A stretch of 64,000 nucleotides of DNA. It comes from Aristolochia californica (Eukaryota; Streptophyta; Magnoliopsida; Piperales; Aristolochiaceae). The stretch's first letter is position 1; every line of letters starts with the position of its first letter. The notes under the pieces are model-generated. The model had not been told where the DNA came from. It saw nothing but the letters and a program-made list of their open reading frames with translations, and ran no database searches. Both the position numbers and the translations under genes were made by a program. Below, piece by piece: positions 1-11,459 of the stretch. The stretch covers positions 62,001-126,000 of the forward strand of contig JARWKL010000005.1 of assembly GCA_029961685.1 (NCBI GenBank), written 5' to 3'.

Positions 1-59
1 TTTTTATTTAGGTGATTGAAAATTGATGGTGATATTTCATTTAATTTTGTTGTGTTTGA

Positions 60-345
60 TTATTGTATGGAGTTTATTCATAATGTTATGCAGTGTATGG
101 AGAGTTTAGACTATTTTAAGGAGTGTATAAACAATTCTATGGAGTGTTTATGGAATGTATAGACAATTTTATGGAAAGTGTGTGGAGTGTTTATGTAGGT
201 ATTATGTATATAGATTATGCCCAATTTTAAGTAGAGTTTATGCCCAATTTTATACATGTATTATATATATAAGTTATGTTCAATTTTATCTAGAGGTCAT
301 GCCCAATTTTATGTAAAATGTATGCATAATTTTATATACAATTTA
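60..345. repeat. degenerate AT-rich tandem-like repeat
   Basis: The motif TATGCCCAATTTTA or a close variant recurs near 215, 237, 274 and 297, at spacings of about 22, 37 and 23 bp. It is preceded by several copies of a TATGGAGTGTTTATG-like unit between 66 and 200. No open frame of interest is present. It looks like a decayed minisatellite or the edge of a transposable element. Confidence 0.55.
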
Positions 346-2636
346 TTTGATATATTTTTTTGAAAAGTTTTAAATGTATGTTGAAGCTCGAGCTTGGCTC
401 TCTAAGTTCGACTCGAAATATTTAAATCAACCTCGGCTCGAACATTGGCAGGTTCGGACAGGTTCGGACTCGACTCGGCTCGATGCTACCGTTGTGGAGG
501 TACAATTGTAAGTTTTGAAATGAAAAAGGGTAAGTTGTTAAAAGATCATTATTATACTAAATTTCAGCAGAAAATGTGAAGCTCGAGCATCCAATATGAT
601 CAATCAGATATCCGGCGTTTATCTTCATCTGCTCCGATCTGGTTGTCTTGCCGACGACTGGTTGTCCATGGCCATTTATAGTAACCCCGAATCGCATGAA
701 GCAACAAGGAATTTCGGCTCCGCCCGCCGTAGTCATCGATCCCCAAGTCGAAACTCCGCTCCGGACGTTGGCCAAGAAGTAGACGATCTGTCACACATGC
801 GATGCAGGAGGGTGGTGCAGCTGCAGCCGGCAACGAGCAAGGCACAGTCAGCCGAAGTTGACTCCAGCTCGGGCGGATCATTAACCATCTTCTCTACAAA
901 ACATATTAGAATCCTTCACTACTGTAGTTGCCCTCCTGCATCCTCGTCTTTGACCCGTGGTAGGCGGAGGCCCTCTTAACTTGCCTCTCAGCGGTGGTTG
1001 GTAAGGCGGAGGCCCTTTTAAAACGAAATCACTCCAAACTTTCTCTTCAATCCCATTCTGCTGTTCGTCACACAGATGGATATATTATGAGATATCAATT
1101 GATACGTATAAAATTAAATTATATAATAGATAATATACGTATTCCACCTAATGGAACACTATAGATGATTATGGTAGTGACGTTGTCTGAGCGTCTGACG
1201 TACTTCTCACAATATGAAATTCCAAGATATCGTTGCGTACGAGTTTCTCCTCTTCTTTTGCTTCTTACTGGTTTACATTCCAGTTTTTTAGGGGTGGCAT
1301 TATTTGTTGCTAAAGTATACGGAATAAATGACTCCAATCAGTAGATAAGGGCAGTCTTCTAACACGTTCTTGTCCGTTTTATATGCTGGCTTTCTAGATC
1401 GAGCACTACTCCCCCAATACTACCCCTCTCCCACCTCGCCTCTCCTTTCTTCCCAAATCTTCCACCCCTTCCTCGATCGACAGCTGACTATTTTCTCTCT
1501 CCCGTTACGATCTCACAAAAAATATCTTCTCTGTTGGTGATCTATGCGTCATTCTCTTATTTTCTGGCGATCTTCTTCTATTCTTGAGCTCTTTCCCTTA
1601 CCGCCCGACCGTTCGTGGTATTAATTTTCTTTTTTATCCGTTTATCACTATTTATTTCAGAAACCCTATTCTAACTGCTAAAGAAATGAAATCCCTCGTC
1701 TATTTCTCGAGCGCTATCCCTTAATGACCGGAGATTATAGGACTTTGATTTATTTTTTTATCTTCGTTTTTCTAATAAAATTCCACTCTCTCGTATTTAT
1801 GCATGGTTTCAGCACGTCTGCTTCCATCTCACTAGCCCCTTCTCCTGCCAGAAGGCCATTAGAAGTATTTGCTTTAAATTAGTTATTTTTTTCTATGTTC
1901 TGAAATTTTTTTGTTTTTATTTTTCATTTTTTTATGTTTACCTATTTGCCTATCCGCAATCGTGTTTTCTGCTTTGTTTTAAGTTCCGATGAAGTTTATA
2001 TTGACTTCGAAGCTACACTGTGATAACCGGTTTACCATATATATGGTTTGAAAAAGAAAAGTTTAAATTTCTTATACGTCCTGTAAAAGCCATTGGGTTA
2101 CTCAGATTTCAGTTTTCTTAACTGAAAACAGAACTGATGCTTAACTTAGAATTTTTCACCTTAAATTAGAAGCTTGTGTCTGCCCTTGTTGTCTGAATGT
2201 TGTATTGGACATATATATTGACATTAAAGTTTTATCTACTGATACAAATGATTGTGCTAATTTTTTATTTGGATAATAAATTTTGGTTGATTTAAAAAAA
2301 AAATGGTGGATGTCAACTTGTTTATGGAGTACCACCACATGCTAAGGCCCTTAATTGTTCTGAAAATAATCTGCGACCCTTTATGTGCAAGTTTTGCTGA
2401 CTGCCGCCAATCAACTGAGAGACTTGCTATTGATGTTTCGTTATATTTCTGTTTGTTTGAGACTTAGCATTCTTTTTTACGTCTTCCAGGCATTGTTGAT
2501 GCAGAAGGGTTTATATATCTCATATCCGACACATCACTACTTCGACTTTGAGCTGGAATTTCAGTCTACTATGTGGATCATTTTTTAACTGTTTTATGAC
2601 TTGTTATCTCGGCTGTAGCTTACTGGGTTGTACAAA
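346..2636. other. intergenic region upstream of the CNGC gene
   Basis: No gene is supported here. From 386 to 490 there are clustered CTCGAGCT / CTCGGCTCG-type words that look like a transposable-element end. The 12-mer GGCGGAGGCCCT occurs twice, near 964 and 1004. From about 1380 to 1620 the + strand is pyrimidine-rich and could be the promoter or 5' UTR exon of the CNGC gene that starts at 2637, but no TATA box or splice pair fixes this. The short frames at 557-979 resemble no family I know. Confidence 0.4.
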
Positions 2637-5600
2637 ATGTTCGATTGTGGTGGATACAAATCACAGTATGTGGGGGGCCACAATGAGAAATTCGTGAGGT
2701 ATGTTGATTCTTTTATTACTTGATTTAAGTTTATACACGGGAAATTGATAGGGTTATCCATGTGTTCATGGTTGAATAATCATTGCTGGAGATATTTGTG
2801 CAATTGATTTTTCACTGCATGCAAGAGTGCATTTTTTAGCAGCCTTTTGGCCAAGAAAAATCTCCATCTATCATTACTGTTTGATTTATGGCATTGAGTT
2901 GCTAGCTGTTGACGTTTAGATCTTTGGATGATGGTTCATTGGCTGTGTTTGCACACTAAATCCCATCTTACCTAGAATTTTTGTTCGTTCTCTTTATTTC
3001 TTTCTGGTTTCTTTGCAAAAGCTGCTTCTTTGATAGAAATCATCATTGTTAATGCTGAGACGTTTTTTTTACTCTTTTTACCAGGTTGGATGATTTGGAT
3101 TCCAGATCATCCTTTTCACCTGATGTGGCTGGTATGAATAGATGCGGATTCGGTATAGAGGGATTGAGCCGTGGACCCAAATCCTCCAAACCTTCTAAGT
3201 CCTTTAAAAGAGGGATGAGAAAGGGCTCAGAACGGCTCAAGTTAATTGGTCGATCATTTCGGTTTGGGGTTTCTAGACCGGTTTTTGCGGAAGATCTTAA
3301 GGTTTCTGAAAAGAAAATATTCAATCCTCAAGATATATTCCTTCAAATATGGAATAGACTTTTTGTAATATCTTGTATCCTTGCTGTATCAGTAGACCCT
3401 TTGTTTTTTTACCTTCCTATAGTTGATAATGATTCAAAATGCCTTGGGATAGATTCGAAGTTAGCAGTCACATCTACAACTCTCCGGACAGTAATCGATG
3501 CTTTTTATGTAATTCACATGTGTCTCCAATTCCGTACTGCTTATATTGCTCCATCATCCCGAGTTTTTGGTAGAGGTGAACTTGTCATAGACCCTGCACA
3601 GATAGCAAAGCGGTACCTGAGAAGATTCTTCATTGTAGATTTCCTAGCTGTTCTTCCTCTTCCACAGGTTCTAAAAATCTTGCTATCTTTATTCAATTAG
3701 CAATTTAAGAACTAATTTTCTTACTTTATCCACTTACAAATGAAAAATTCCTTTCTTACTTGATCATGATCATGAAATAGATGTTATTTACTTCAAAAAA
3801 TCCAAGAAGAAAGTTATTTAGGAAGTCATAAAGGCTCATTAAGCTTGAAGGTTATACTAATGCACAACATGCGGCCTCAGGCCTTTTATCTCTTTTGCTA
3901 TTGACATGTCCATTTACTTCTTGCACTTTTATCAATTTGTACTTGAAAGTCTCTTTCTTTTATTGATGCTGTTTGTTTGACTTTCGGTCATGTCTGAATA
4001 ATTTATTTCTGGTGAAATCTTGATAATGAAAGTTGTTTGAGCCCCTTGAGTTTTGGTTGCAGAAACTTATATTCTAATTTCTTTACATTTTGTCTCTCTT
4101 TGTTTCTGTGGCATGTCAGTTATCTCCATTCCATCTCTGTTATGATTGATTAATTAGCCAAAAGCATTGTGTGGAAAACTGTATACTGCACTGATGACGG
4201 ACATGGGACCTAGATGATGAGATGTAGCATTCATTTTTTATTTTTGTTTTATTTTTGAAAATTATCTTGCTTTTTTTTTTGAAATGCAAAATTATATTTG
4301 CTAAGAGCTGTCAATAACCATTTTATTTTTTATTGTGTTTTAAGTCAATTGGGATTGATGATTTTCAGGTGCTAAATTGCTACGCTGTTCTAACTTCCAT
4401 TATTATACTGTGGGAACCTTGGAATGTTAGCTTATCTGCCATGTTATTTCCCATCACAATGATGGGGGAATAAAGTAGTGATTGTAGGTCTTCTTCTATT
4501 GGAATTGCATCTCATTATTAAGAAGATTATATTTTGGCAGAAAATTTTATAGAATTGGTGGTTCTTTGTTTGTTAGACTATTGAAGGTCGATACTTTGTG
4601 ACACAGGCCCAACCGTTTCTCTTTTTTATTTTTAAAGATTTTTTTTAATCTCGTGCCTTTCTTTTAATGGAGCAATGGTTCAATCCATTTGTATGTTTGT
4701 GAAATCCATGACATTTTTTCTTATTTTGGGAAGTGCTTTTTACATATGGTGACAGCTTTTCAGGTTCCTGTTACTGAATTTTACTCTTTCAATCGTTTAT
4801 GGATGTCATTGAGCAGCATGTTGAATTCTCTCTAATTTTCCTACCCTGTACAGATAGTTGTCTGGAGGTTCCTTCAAAGATCAGAAGCTTCAGATATATT
4901 GGCTACAAAGAATGCTCTTCTGTTCATTATCTTGCTGCAGTATGTTCCCAGATTTTTGCGGATTATTCCCTTAATGTCAGAGCTCAAACGGACTGCTGGT
5001 GTCTTTGCTGTAACTGCTTGGGCCGGTGCAGCATACTATCTACTTTGGTACATGCTTGCCAGTCATGTAAGTTCGACTTTGGTAGTTGATATGCATCCGA
5101 GCCCCAATGGTGCCAGCAAACCATTTCCTCGATTTTTTTCTTCTTCTTTTGAAATGTGAAGGCTCTTTTTAGCTTGAGAGAAAGAAAAAAATCTTGAAAA
5201 AGTTACATTGGCCTACAGAGGAAGAGATGAGCAATTAACACCCTCTTTAGCTAATGAATCAGCAATGGAATTTACTTGCCTTGATGTGTTCTGCCTCCAA
5301 ACAACATAAGGCCTACAAATGTCCAGAATTTTGTTAAGATATATCTGTATCTCAAGGGACGCTTTGAACTTCCTTTCATCCAGCTGATCACCATGGAAGA
5401 TTTTCTCAGAGTTTTCAATTATAGCAAATATCTTTTTGTTTCCGTTTCATGACTGTGACATTTGCTTTTGTTCATTCACAATTTCCACATAAATGCTCTA
5501 ATTCTATTCTGAATTCTGTGTTTTCTCTATCAGCAATGGCAACTGTTGAGCTCTTCTTTAATCTATCTCAACTGATTAAGTTTTTCTATTTAAGTTGTTT

Positions 5601-8600
5601 CTATTATTTAAACTTATTTTGCTGTAAAAATAAGCATGTCATTGTGTTGGGTGATGGTAGTATGGGACAACAAGTGCTCTGGACATGGGGAACGGGTGAA
5701 ATATGCATGAGGAAAACATGTGATCAGAAAGTTGATGGTGGCCCTTTGCTAGATAGTATATCAGTTTGCAGCTTGAGCCTGACTATGTGCATCCAGCAGT
5801 AGATGTTTCCTTTGAATAGTTTTCTTGTGTTTTTGCTTGCAGTTTATTTGTTCAGTCGTTAGAAAAACATTGTATCATTGAAGATCTTTCCGTTCTACTT
5901 CCCTATTTATTTTCAAATGGTCTTTCCATTTTACATTCAATACAGCAAATAGCTACTCTACGGACCATCTATGTTATTTTGTGGGCTTTGGGAATCTGAG
6001 TTGGCAGCACCTTTCTGGGAGAAAAAGATTGCTTTGGTACAGAGCATGTTGTTCAAGCCACATGTGCAGAATTTCTTTTCGCTTCTTTATGTGACATCAG
6101 AAGTCTAGACATAAGTTATTAAACAAGGTCGTTTAAGTAGTAGTTCAATCCTAAGTTGTCCCGGAAACACAATACTTGTAATTGTAAGCTATAGATAAGA
6201 AGAGGAGATATGGACAGGTTGAGGACAGACCTTGAATGCTTGTCTAGCACAACTAGTCTCGATTTAGGGGCAAGCTGTAGTGGTTGAGAATGTCCAAATA
6301 TGTTTCATGTGGAATGAGAACTTTTACAATCATGTATATGAGGACATCTGCATGTCTGGTTGTAGGAAGGTCACAGCAAAAAGACTGGTAAGAGACTTAA
6401 TCCACCAAAAATAAAGAAGAAAGAGATAATTGTCCCATGATGCTTATAGTCAGTCTACTTCTTTATATGGGGCTTTTATATCACTTTTGAAGGCTTTTTT
6501 CCTTTTTGGAGCATTAATGAATATTGACATGAACATGATCAATTTAGCTAAATAGTTCTCTGAAAGTTTTCTATGAAAATACTACTGCATGAGTTTCTCT
6601 TGATTTTTTTTTTTTTTTTGAAAATGACCAAACTTTTACTGCAGATAGTTGGTGCTTTCTGGTATTTGTTGGGTGTACAGCGTGTCGACACATGCTGGAA
6701 TGATGTTTGCAGAGTCGCTGTGAATTGTAACGCAAATTATTTGTACTGTGGTGATGAGCATTTGAAAGGTTATGATGACTGGAAGAAAACCAGTGCAGTT
6801 CTAAATGTCAGCTGCTCTGCTGAAGAAGATGCACCATTTAAGTTTGGGATATTTGCTCAGGCCTTGACATCTAAAATTGCTGAACCTGGGAATTTTTTGT
6901 CTAAATATTCTTACTGCCTGTGGTGGGGACTTCAAAATTTGAGGTAAACCTACTTTATCCTTATTGATGGTTAACAAAACCTTTATTTTGTTGATTTTTT
7001 TGCTCAGTGATGTATCCAACTGGTAAAATCAGACAACTAGGATAATCAATTTCAGCTTATTAGTTAATGATTATCCAAGATGAGGATCCTTGAACTAGAT
7101 GGTCCCAGGTTACATGCAAATGTTCCTTATGTACATTTGCTTTCAGTTTTTCATTAGTGAAAGGTCTTCTGCAGAGGATGACACTATGATTCTCTTGGTA
7201 GTTTATTGGCTGATTGAGTGGCTCTCTGCTGGTGTTCAGAGTATTCAACATCTTATCAGATGAAACATTTAATCTGTTGTATGGAGGATTTTATATTGAA
7301 GTGCACATCTTCAGCTCTAAGAGCTTATTCTCTGTATATTTATTTGTTCAATACCGATTGGCTTTTTGTCGGAACTGTTTTCCCCAAAGTTGAATTCTAA
7401 TGCTGTTCCAATACTTCTTGACACTTGGTTTCAATCTGTCTGCAGTACACTTGGCCAGGGGCTCTCAACTAGCATTTACCCAGGAGAGGTTATATTTTCG
7501 ATAGCACTTGCTATTCTTGGTCTTATTCTCTTTGCTCTGCTTATTGGCAACATGCAGGTAAGAAGCAACCCTAGACTTTTAAATTGATCTTTCTATTTAC
7601 TTTTTTGTTTAAAAAAATTGTTGAACATGTTTATTATTTGCCACAGACATACCTTTCATCATTAACAATACGACTTGAAGAGATGAGAGTGAAAAGACGT
7701 GATTCTGAGCAGTGGATGCATCACCGGTTGCTCCCACAGGATCTCAGGGAACGCGTCCGGAGGTATGACCAATACAAGTGGTTGGAGACTCGAGGAGTGG
7801 ATGAAGAAAGCTTGGTTCAGAGCTTACCAAAGGATCTAAGAAGGGATATTAAGCGACACTTTTGTTTGGCTTTGGTGAGAAGGGTAAGTGCATCAGTCTC
7901 TGCTGGTTCTTTTTTCTACTGCTAATTGACCCGTTATCTTAAAGACTTTTGGGTCTTAACAGGTGCCTCTATTTGATACGATGGATGAGCGTCTGCTCGA
8001 TGCTATTTGTGAACGATTAAAGCCCAGTTTATTTACTGAACATACATACATCGTTAGGGAAGGAGATCCGGTTGATGAGATGCTCTTTATTATACGTGGT
8101 CGTCTTGAGAGTGTAACAACAGATGGTGGTAGGACTGGTTTCTTTAATCGCGGGTTACTAAAAGAAGGGGACTTTTGTGGTGAAGAACTTCTAACATGGG
8201 CGCTGGATCCAAAATCTGGATCTAGTCTTCCTTCTTCTACTAGGACAGTAAGAGCTTTAACTGAGGTGGAAGCTTTCGCACTAACCGCAGAAGAGTTAAA
8301 ATTTGTGGCAAGCCAGTTTAGACGTCTTCATAGCAGGGCGGTTCAACACACCTTTAGATTTTACTCACAGCAATGGAGAACTTGGGCTGCTTGCTTTATT
8401 CAAGCTGCATGGCAAAGATACTTGAAGAGAAAATATGCTGAGATGCGGCGGAGAGAAGAAGGGGAAGGGGAAGGGGAAGGGGAAGCGGAAGCGGAAGCGG
8501 AAGGGAAAGGGAAAGAAGAGGAAGAGGAAGAAGAAGAAGAAGAAGAAATAATGGGAGATGGATATGAGTTGGGTGGTGGTTCCTCTAGTTTAGGAGCCAC

Positions 8601-8730
8601 CATATTTGCTTCTCGGTTTGCTGCGAATGCTCTCAGGGGCATTAACAAGAGTGGTAGTAGTAAGAGTAGTCGAGAGCTAAAGCTACAGAAACCTCCGGAG
8701 CCTGATTTTACTGCCGAAGATGAACATTGA
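2637..8730 (+). CDS. cyclic nucleotide-gated ion channel, CNGC5/6/8/9 group
   Basis: Seven exons join in phase: 2637-2698, 3085-3667, 4854-5066, 6645-6943, 7446-7557, 7647-7883 and 7963-8730, giving about 757 residues, the usual family length. The product is a plasma-membrane cation channel controlled by cyclic nucleotides and calmodulin. Exon 2 carries the N-terminus and first membrane helices (SVDPLFFYLP, RVFGRGELVIDP). Exons 3-5 hold the remaining helices and the pore, whose filter region reads CLWWGLQNLS across the exon 4/5 junction. Exon 7 has the cyclic nucleotide-binding domain (EGDPVDEMLFIIRGRLESVT), then an IQ-type calmodulin site (CFIQAAWQRYLKRK, about residue 645) and the C-terminus KPPEPDFTAEDEH. 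The start is the ATG at 2637, which encodes the first residues MFDCGGYKSQYVGG. The N-terminal pattern (RLDDLDSRSS, FGVSRPVFAEDLKVSEKKIF) places it in CNGC group II. An acidic repeat of about 30 residues after the IQ site is unusual. The product is confident; the exact member is not. Confidence 0.95.
5187..5440 (-). pseudogene. LINE RNase H-domain remnant in CNGC intron 3
   Basis: On the minus strand an uninterrupted frame ends at a TAG at 5214-5216. It reads like the C-terminal end of the RNase H domain of plant non-LTR retrotransposons: ICRPYVVWRQNTSRQ, then VNSIADSLAKEGVNC. The VNSIADSLAKEG stretch corresponds to the family's REANSVADALAKEG motif. The host intron runs 5067-6644, and the remnant is antisense to the channel. 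T-rich sequence at 5130-5150 on the + strand could be the decayed poly(A) tail of the insertion. Only the 3' end of the element is recognisable, so it is a dead fragment. Confidence 0.75.
8446..8548 (+). repeat. purine-rich coding repeat in the last CNGC exon
   Basis: The coding strand is a near-perfect run of GGGGAA, then GCGGAA, then GAA-type units, encoding alternating Gly-Glu, then Ala-Glu, then about eleven Glu. It lies between the IQ motif and the conserved C-terminal tail, in frame. Arrays of this kind expand and contract by replication slippage. Confidence 0.9.
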
Positions 8731-9933
8731 TGTACTGGTAAAATTGATTTACTGCATCCAACGACTTTGGATCTTTATTGCGAGGGTGGGCACGCGGGCG
8801 ATACAGTGTGTATAATCTAGTTCTTCGTCTCTTATTCTTAAAGTGCCCAAAACCATACATAACACAACACGTATTGTATCAATATTCTTATTTTAAAATA
8901 AAATTTTTAGACGGAGACAGCCGGTACAGTCTAATATGCAAATGGTATTGGCTCAAAGTAATAGATTTTTAAGGGTCCCAATCTAACCGTGCGTGATACC
9001 AAAATTCCACCCCCACACCTAGTTTCATTGTTGAGTCAGAATTTCTCATGCATACATGTAGAAAAGAAAGAAAATTTTTATATTGCAAGGTTCTTTGATA
9101 CAATTAAGTGCATTTGATCATCTTATGTGTTTTACTTGTTGGCTGCTATGATCACCAACATTGTATCTTGAAATCCCACCCTTCGACAAGGAAAAGGCGT
9201 CATGCATGTTTGCTGCACATATGGTACGGTTCCTTTATGGATGGATGAGGAAAGCTCCTCTTTGACAATAATAAAGGTCGGCAGTCGCTCGCATGGATGA
9301 CTGGAGCTCTTCTGCAAAGAACTGTAACAGCGAGCAGCACTTCTCTAAATTACCCATTTTCATGGAGCCTCCTTTTTCTGCTTCGCTCCTGACCCTTAAT
9401 ATAGTTCTTTTCTCTCTTTCCTCATGCTGAATCCTTACTGAAAATGTAAGACTTAACGACTCAACCCGAATCCTTCTGAATGGTCGCCGACGCCGGCTCC
9501 GATGCTTCTCACCGTCGGCCGTCGTGTGCAGTGAGTGCTCAGTGGCACTGATCAACCTTCTGGCCGAGCGTCGCCGCTGGTCTGCGCGATCTGATATGAA
9601 TTTCTAACATCACGAATTCATAAAATAAATATAAACGGAATAATACCTCCGTACGATCAGATTACGTAAGAAAAATGTCTTTGTTGTATTTGTTTGGCGT
9701 TTCCTATCTCGAACACTCTCGGCTAAAGCCTTTATGGTTTTACCAAGGGAGTTGCAACTGCGAGTTGTAACTATAGGGTTAGGGACCGCGATTATGAGAA
9801 ACGATTTATCATGATAAAACGGTTAATAGAAAATGAATCTGATTCTCTCTCTTCCCGCTATTAAAAAGAGTACTTTAGTTCATCCTCCCTGCTTATTGAA
9901 CTGTTTGAGGAATCATAAAGTACACTTGCGCCA
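8731..9933. other. intergenic, 3' flank of CNGC
   Basis: The first part should contain the CNGC 3' UTR; AATAAA-like words occur near 8897. No coding region is supported. The small minus-strand frames at 9132-9555 match no family I know. The AT content is typical of the surrounding intergenic DNA. Confidence 0.4.
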
Positions 9934-10335
9934 ATGGCTGCGTCGGCATTTGAGAGTCACCACATAGCAAAGCTCACCTTCTTCAAGATAACAGAATTTT
10001 CCGTCAACAAACTCCTCGGAGGTATACCAGAAGAGTTCCAGTGTTTGGCTCTTTTGCAGATTCTCACTTTGACTTACAGTTGTCTTTCGTGGGAAAGTTC
10101 ATCCCACCAATCCAACTTACTATTCGGAGCTGAAAGCGTTCGACGTTAATCACAATCACATTTCTGGAAATATTCCTACCTAGTTTGCTTCTCCGTTTAA
10201 GCGTGTCTCACCCAGATGTGGGAAATGATAAACTCTTTGTCAGTATTGTAGCTTCACTAAGGACCCTTGCATCTCTTAAACGTCTTCATCTTTCCAACAA
10301 CAGCTTGCAGTTTATGAGGGTGCCAATAGTTGTCT
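9934..10335 (+). pseudogene. leucine-rich-repeat protein fragment, broken
   Basis: Three LRR pieces lie in order but in different frames. Around 9990-10080 the frame gives FSVNKLLGGIPEEF followed by LALLQILTL. Around 10123-10181 another frame gives ELKAFDVNHNHISGNIPT and then a stop. Around 10250-10310 a third gives SLRTLASLKRLHLSNNSLQ. The LxxLxLSNNxL and NxxxGxIP patterns are those of plant LRR receptor kinases and receptor-like proteins. No kinase domain, signal peptide or transmembrane segment is visible. This is therefore a frameshifted relic, perhaps of an LRR-RLK such as those with malectin-type ectodomains, but the parent cannot be named. Confidence 0.7.
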
Positions 10336-11459
10336 GGTACAGTGACGGTGTAGCACAAAAGCTCTCTTCATCAACTATTTTGTTGATGTGGATAACGCAA
10401 TTTCCAAAACATTTCAGATTTAGGAAACCGAAATATTACGGATTTCGAAATGCTCACCCTCTAGCCATGAACAGTGAAGACTGAAAAGAAGAGCCGATAA
10501 GGACTAGGGAATCGCGTTAGCTTATTCGTTGCCAGATATGTATAGCACTAATTTGTACTTTGTACTGCAGATGTGAAATTAAAATAATGAATAAAAAAGG
10601 GAGACGGAGAAGAGAAGCAGCAGAAGCAGCAGAAGCAGAAGAGAGAGGAGAGATTCTTTTCTCACGACCAAGCAACGCCATAGTCTGGGCTCCGGAAGAG
10701 TGACGACTCGGATTTTAGGGGAATGTCGTGATCGTGGGACTGGGGAACGTAGGTGGGAGCCGAAAGTAAAGCGCACAACACAGGCATGAGACTTGTTTCT
10801 TTATAATAGTTTTATTTTTCTGTGTACCAATATGACCTCGTCTTCTTCTGATATTTTCCTTCCGACATCTAATTAATGGCCCCTCCTCAGAAGTTCAATC
10901 ATGTTAATGCATTCAGGAATCAGAACGACCTCCGCAGTGCTCACTCCCTCAGTTCTTAATGCTATAAACAGTAGTGCTACAGAAGATTGGTCTTTCTGAG
11001 CCAACTGGGACCATTATTATCGGCATCGTCTGTTTCTCTTGTACGCAAAACCCGACCACCAACCAGTATTTTGAATTTCAACGGTAGCCAGCTTTTAATG
11101 GGTTTCCAGTTTAAGACGCAGTAATCCATGGCGCCTTGTTCAGTCAGCTTCACAAAGGTAGAGGGAGTTTTGTGGACTAATTTCTTGCTGTACTAGTACG
11201 TTTAAGAGGAACTGAGCCTGTCAGAACCAGGAGTGGGGGCGAGACAGGCGGTATTTTGCAAGTATCAGAGGCAATCAAGGGTATTTGGGTAAAACTTCCT
11301 TTCGATTCAAAAAAGGCTCTTTGGCTGCTAAGAGGTGGGGGGCTTCACTGAGGAGCTTCTCTTCCTTTGCATATTGTTGCTTCTTTTTCTCCCCGCTTTT
11401 GCTGCTTTGTTCTCTTCTCCTTCGCTGGCATCTCTCTTCAGTCTCCTCGAGCCTTCCTA
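10336..11459. other. intergenic region and probable NAT promoter
   Basis: It contains a purine-rich stretch with AGAAGCAGC-type units near 10610-10650 and no supportable gene. The last 200 bp before 11460 turn pyrimidine-rich, as expected for a plant 5' UTR. No clear TATA box was picked. Confidence 0.4.
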
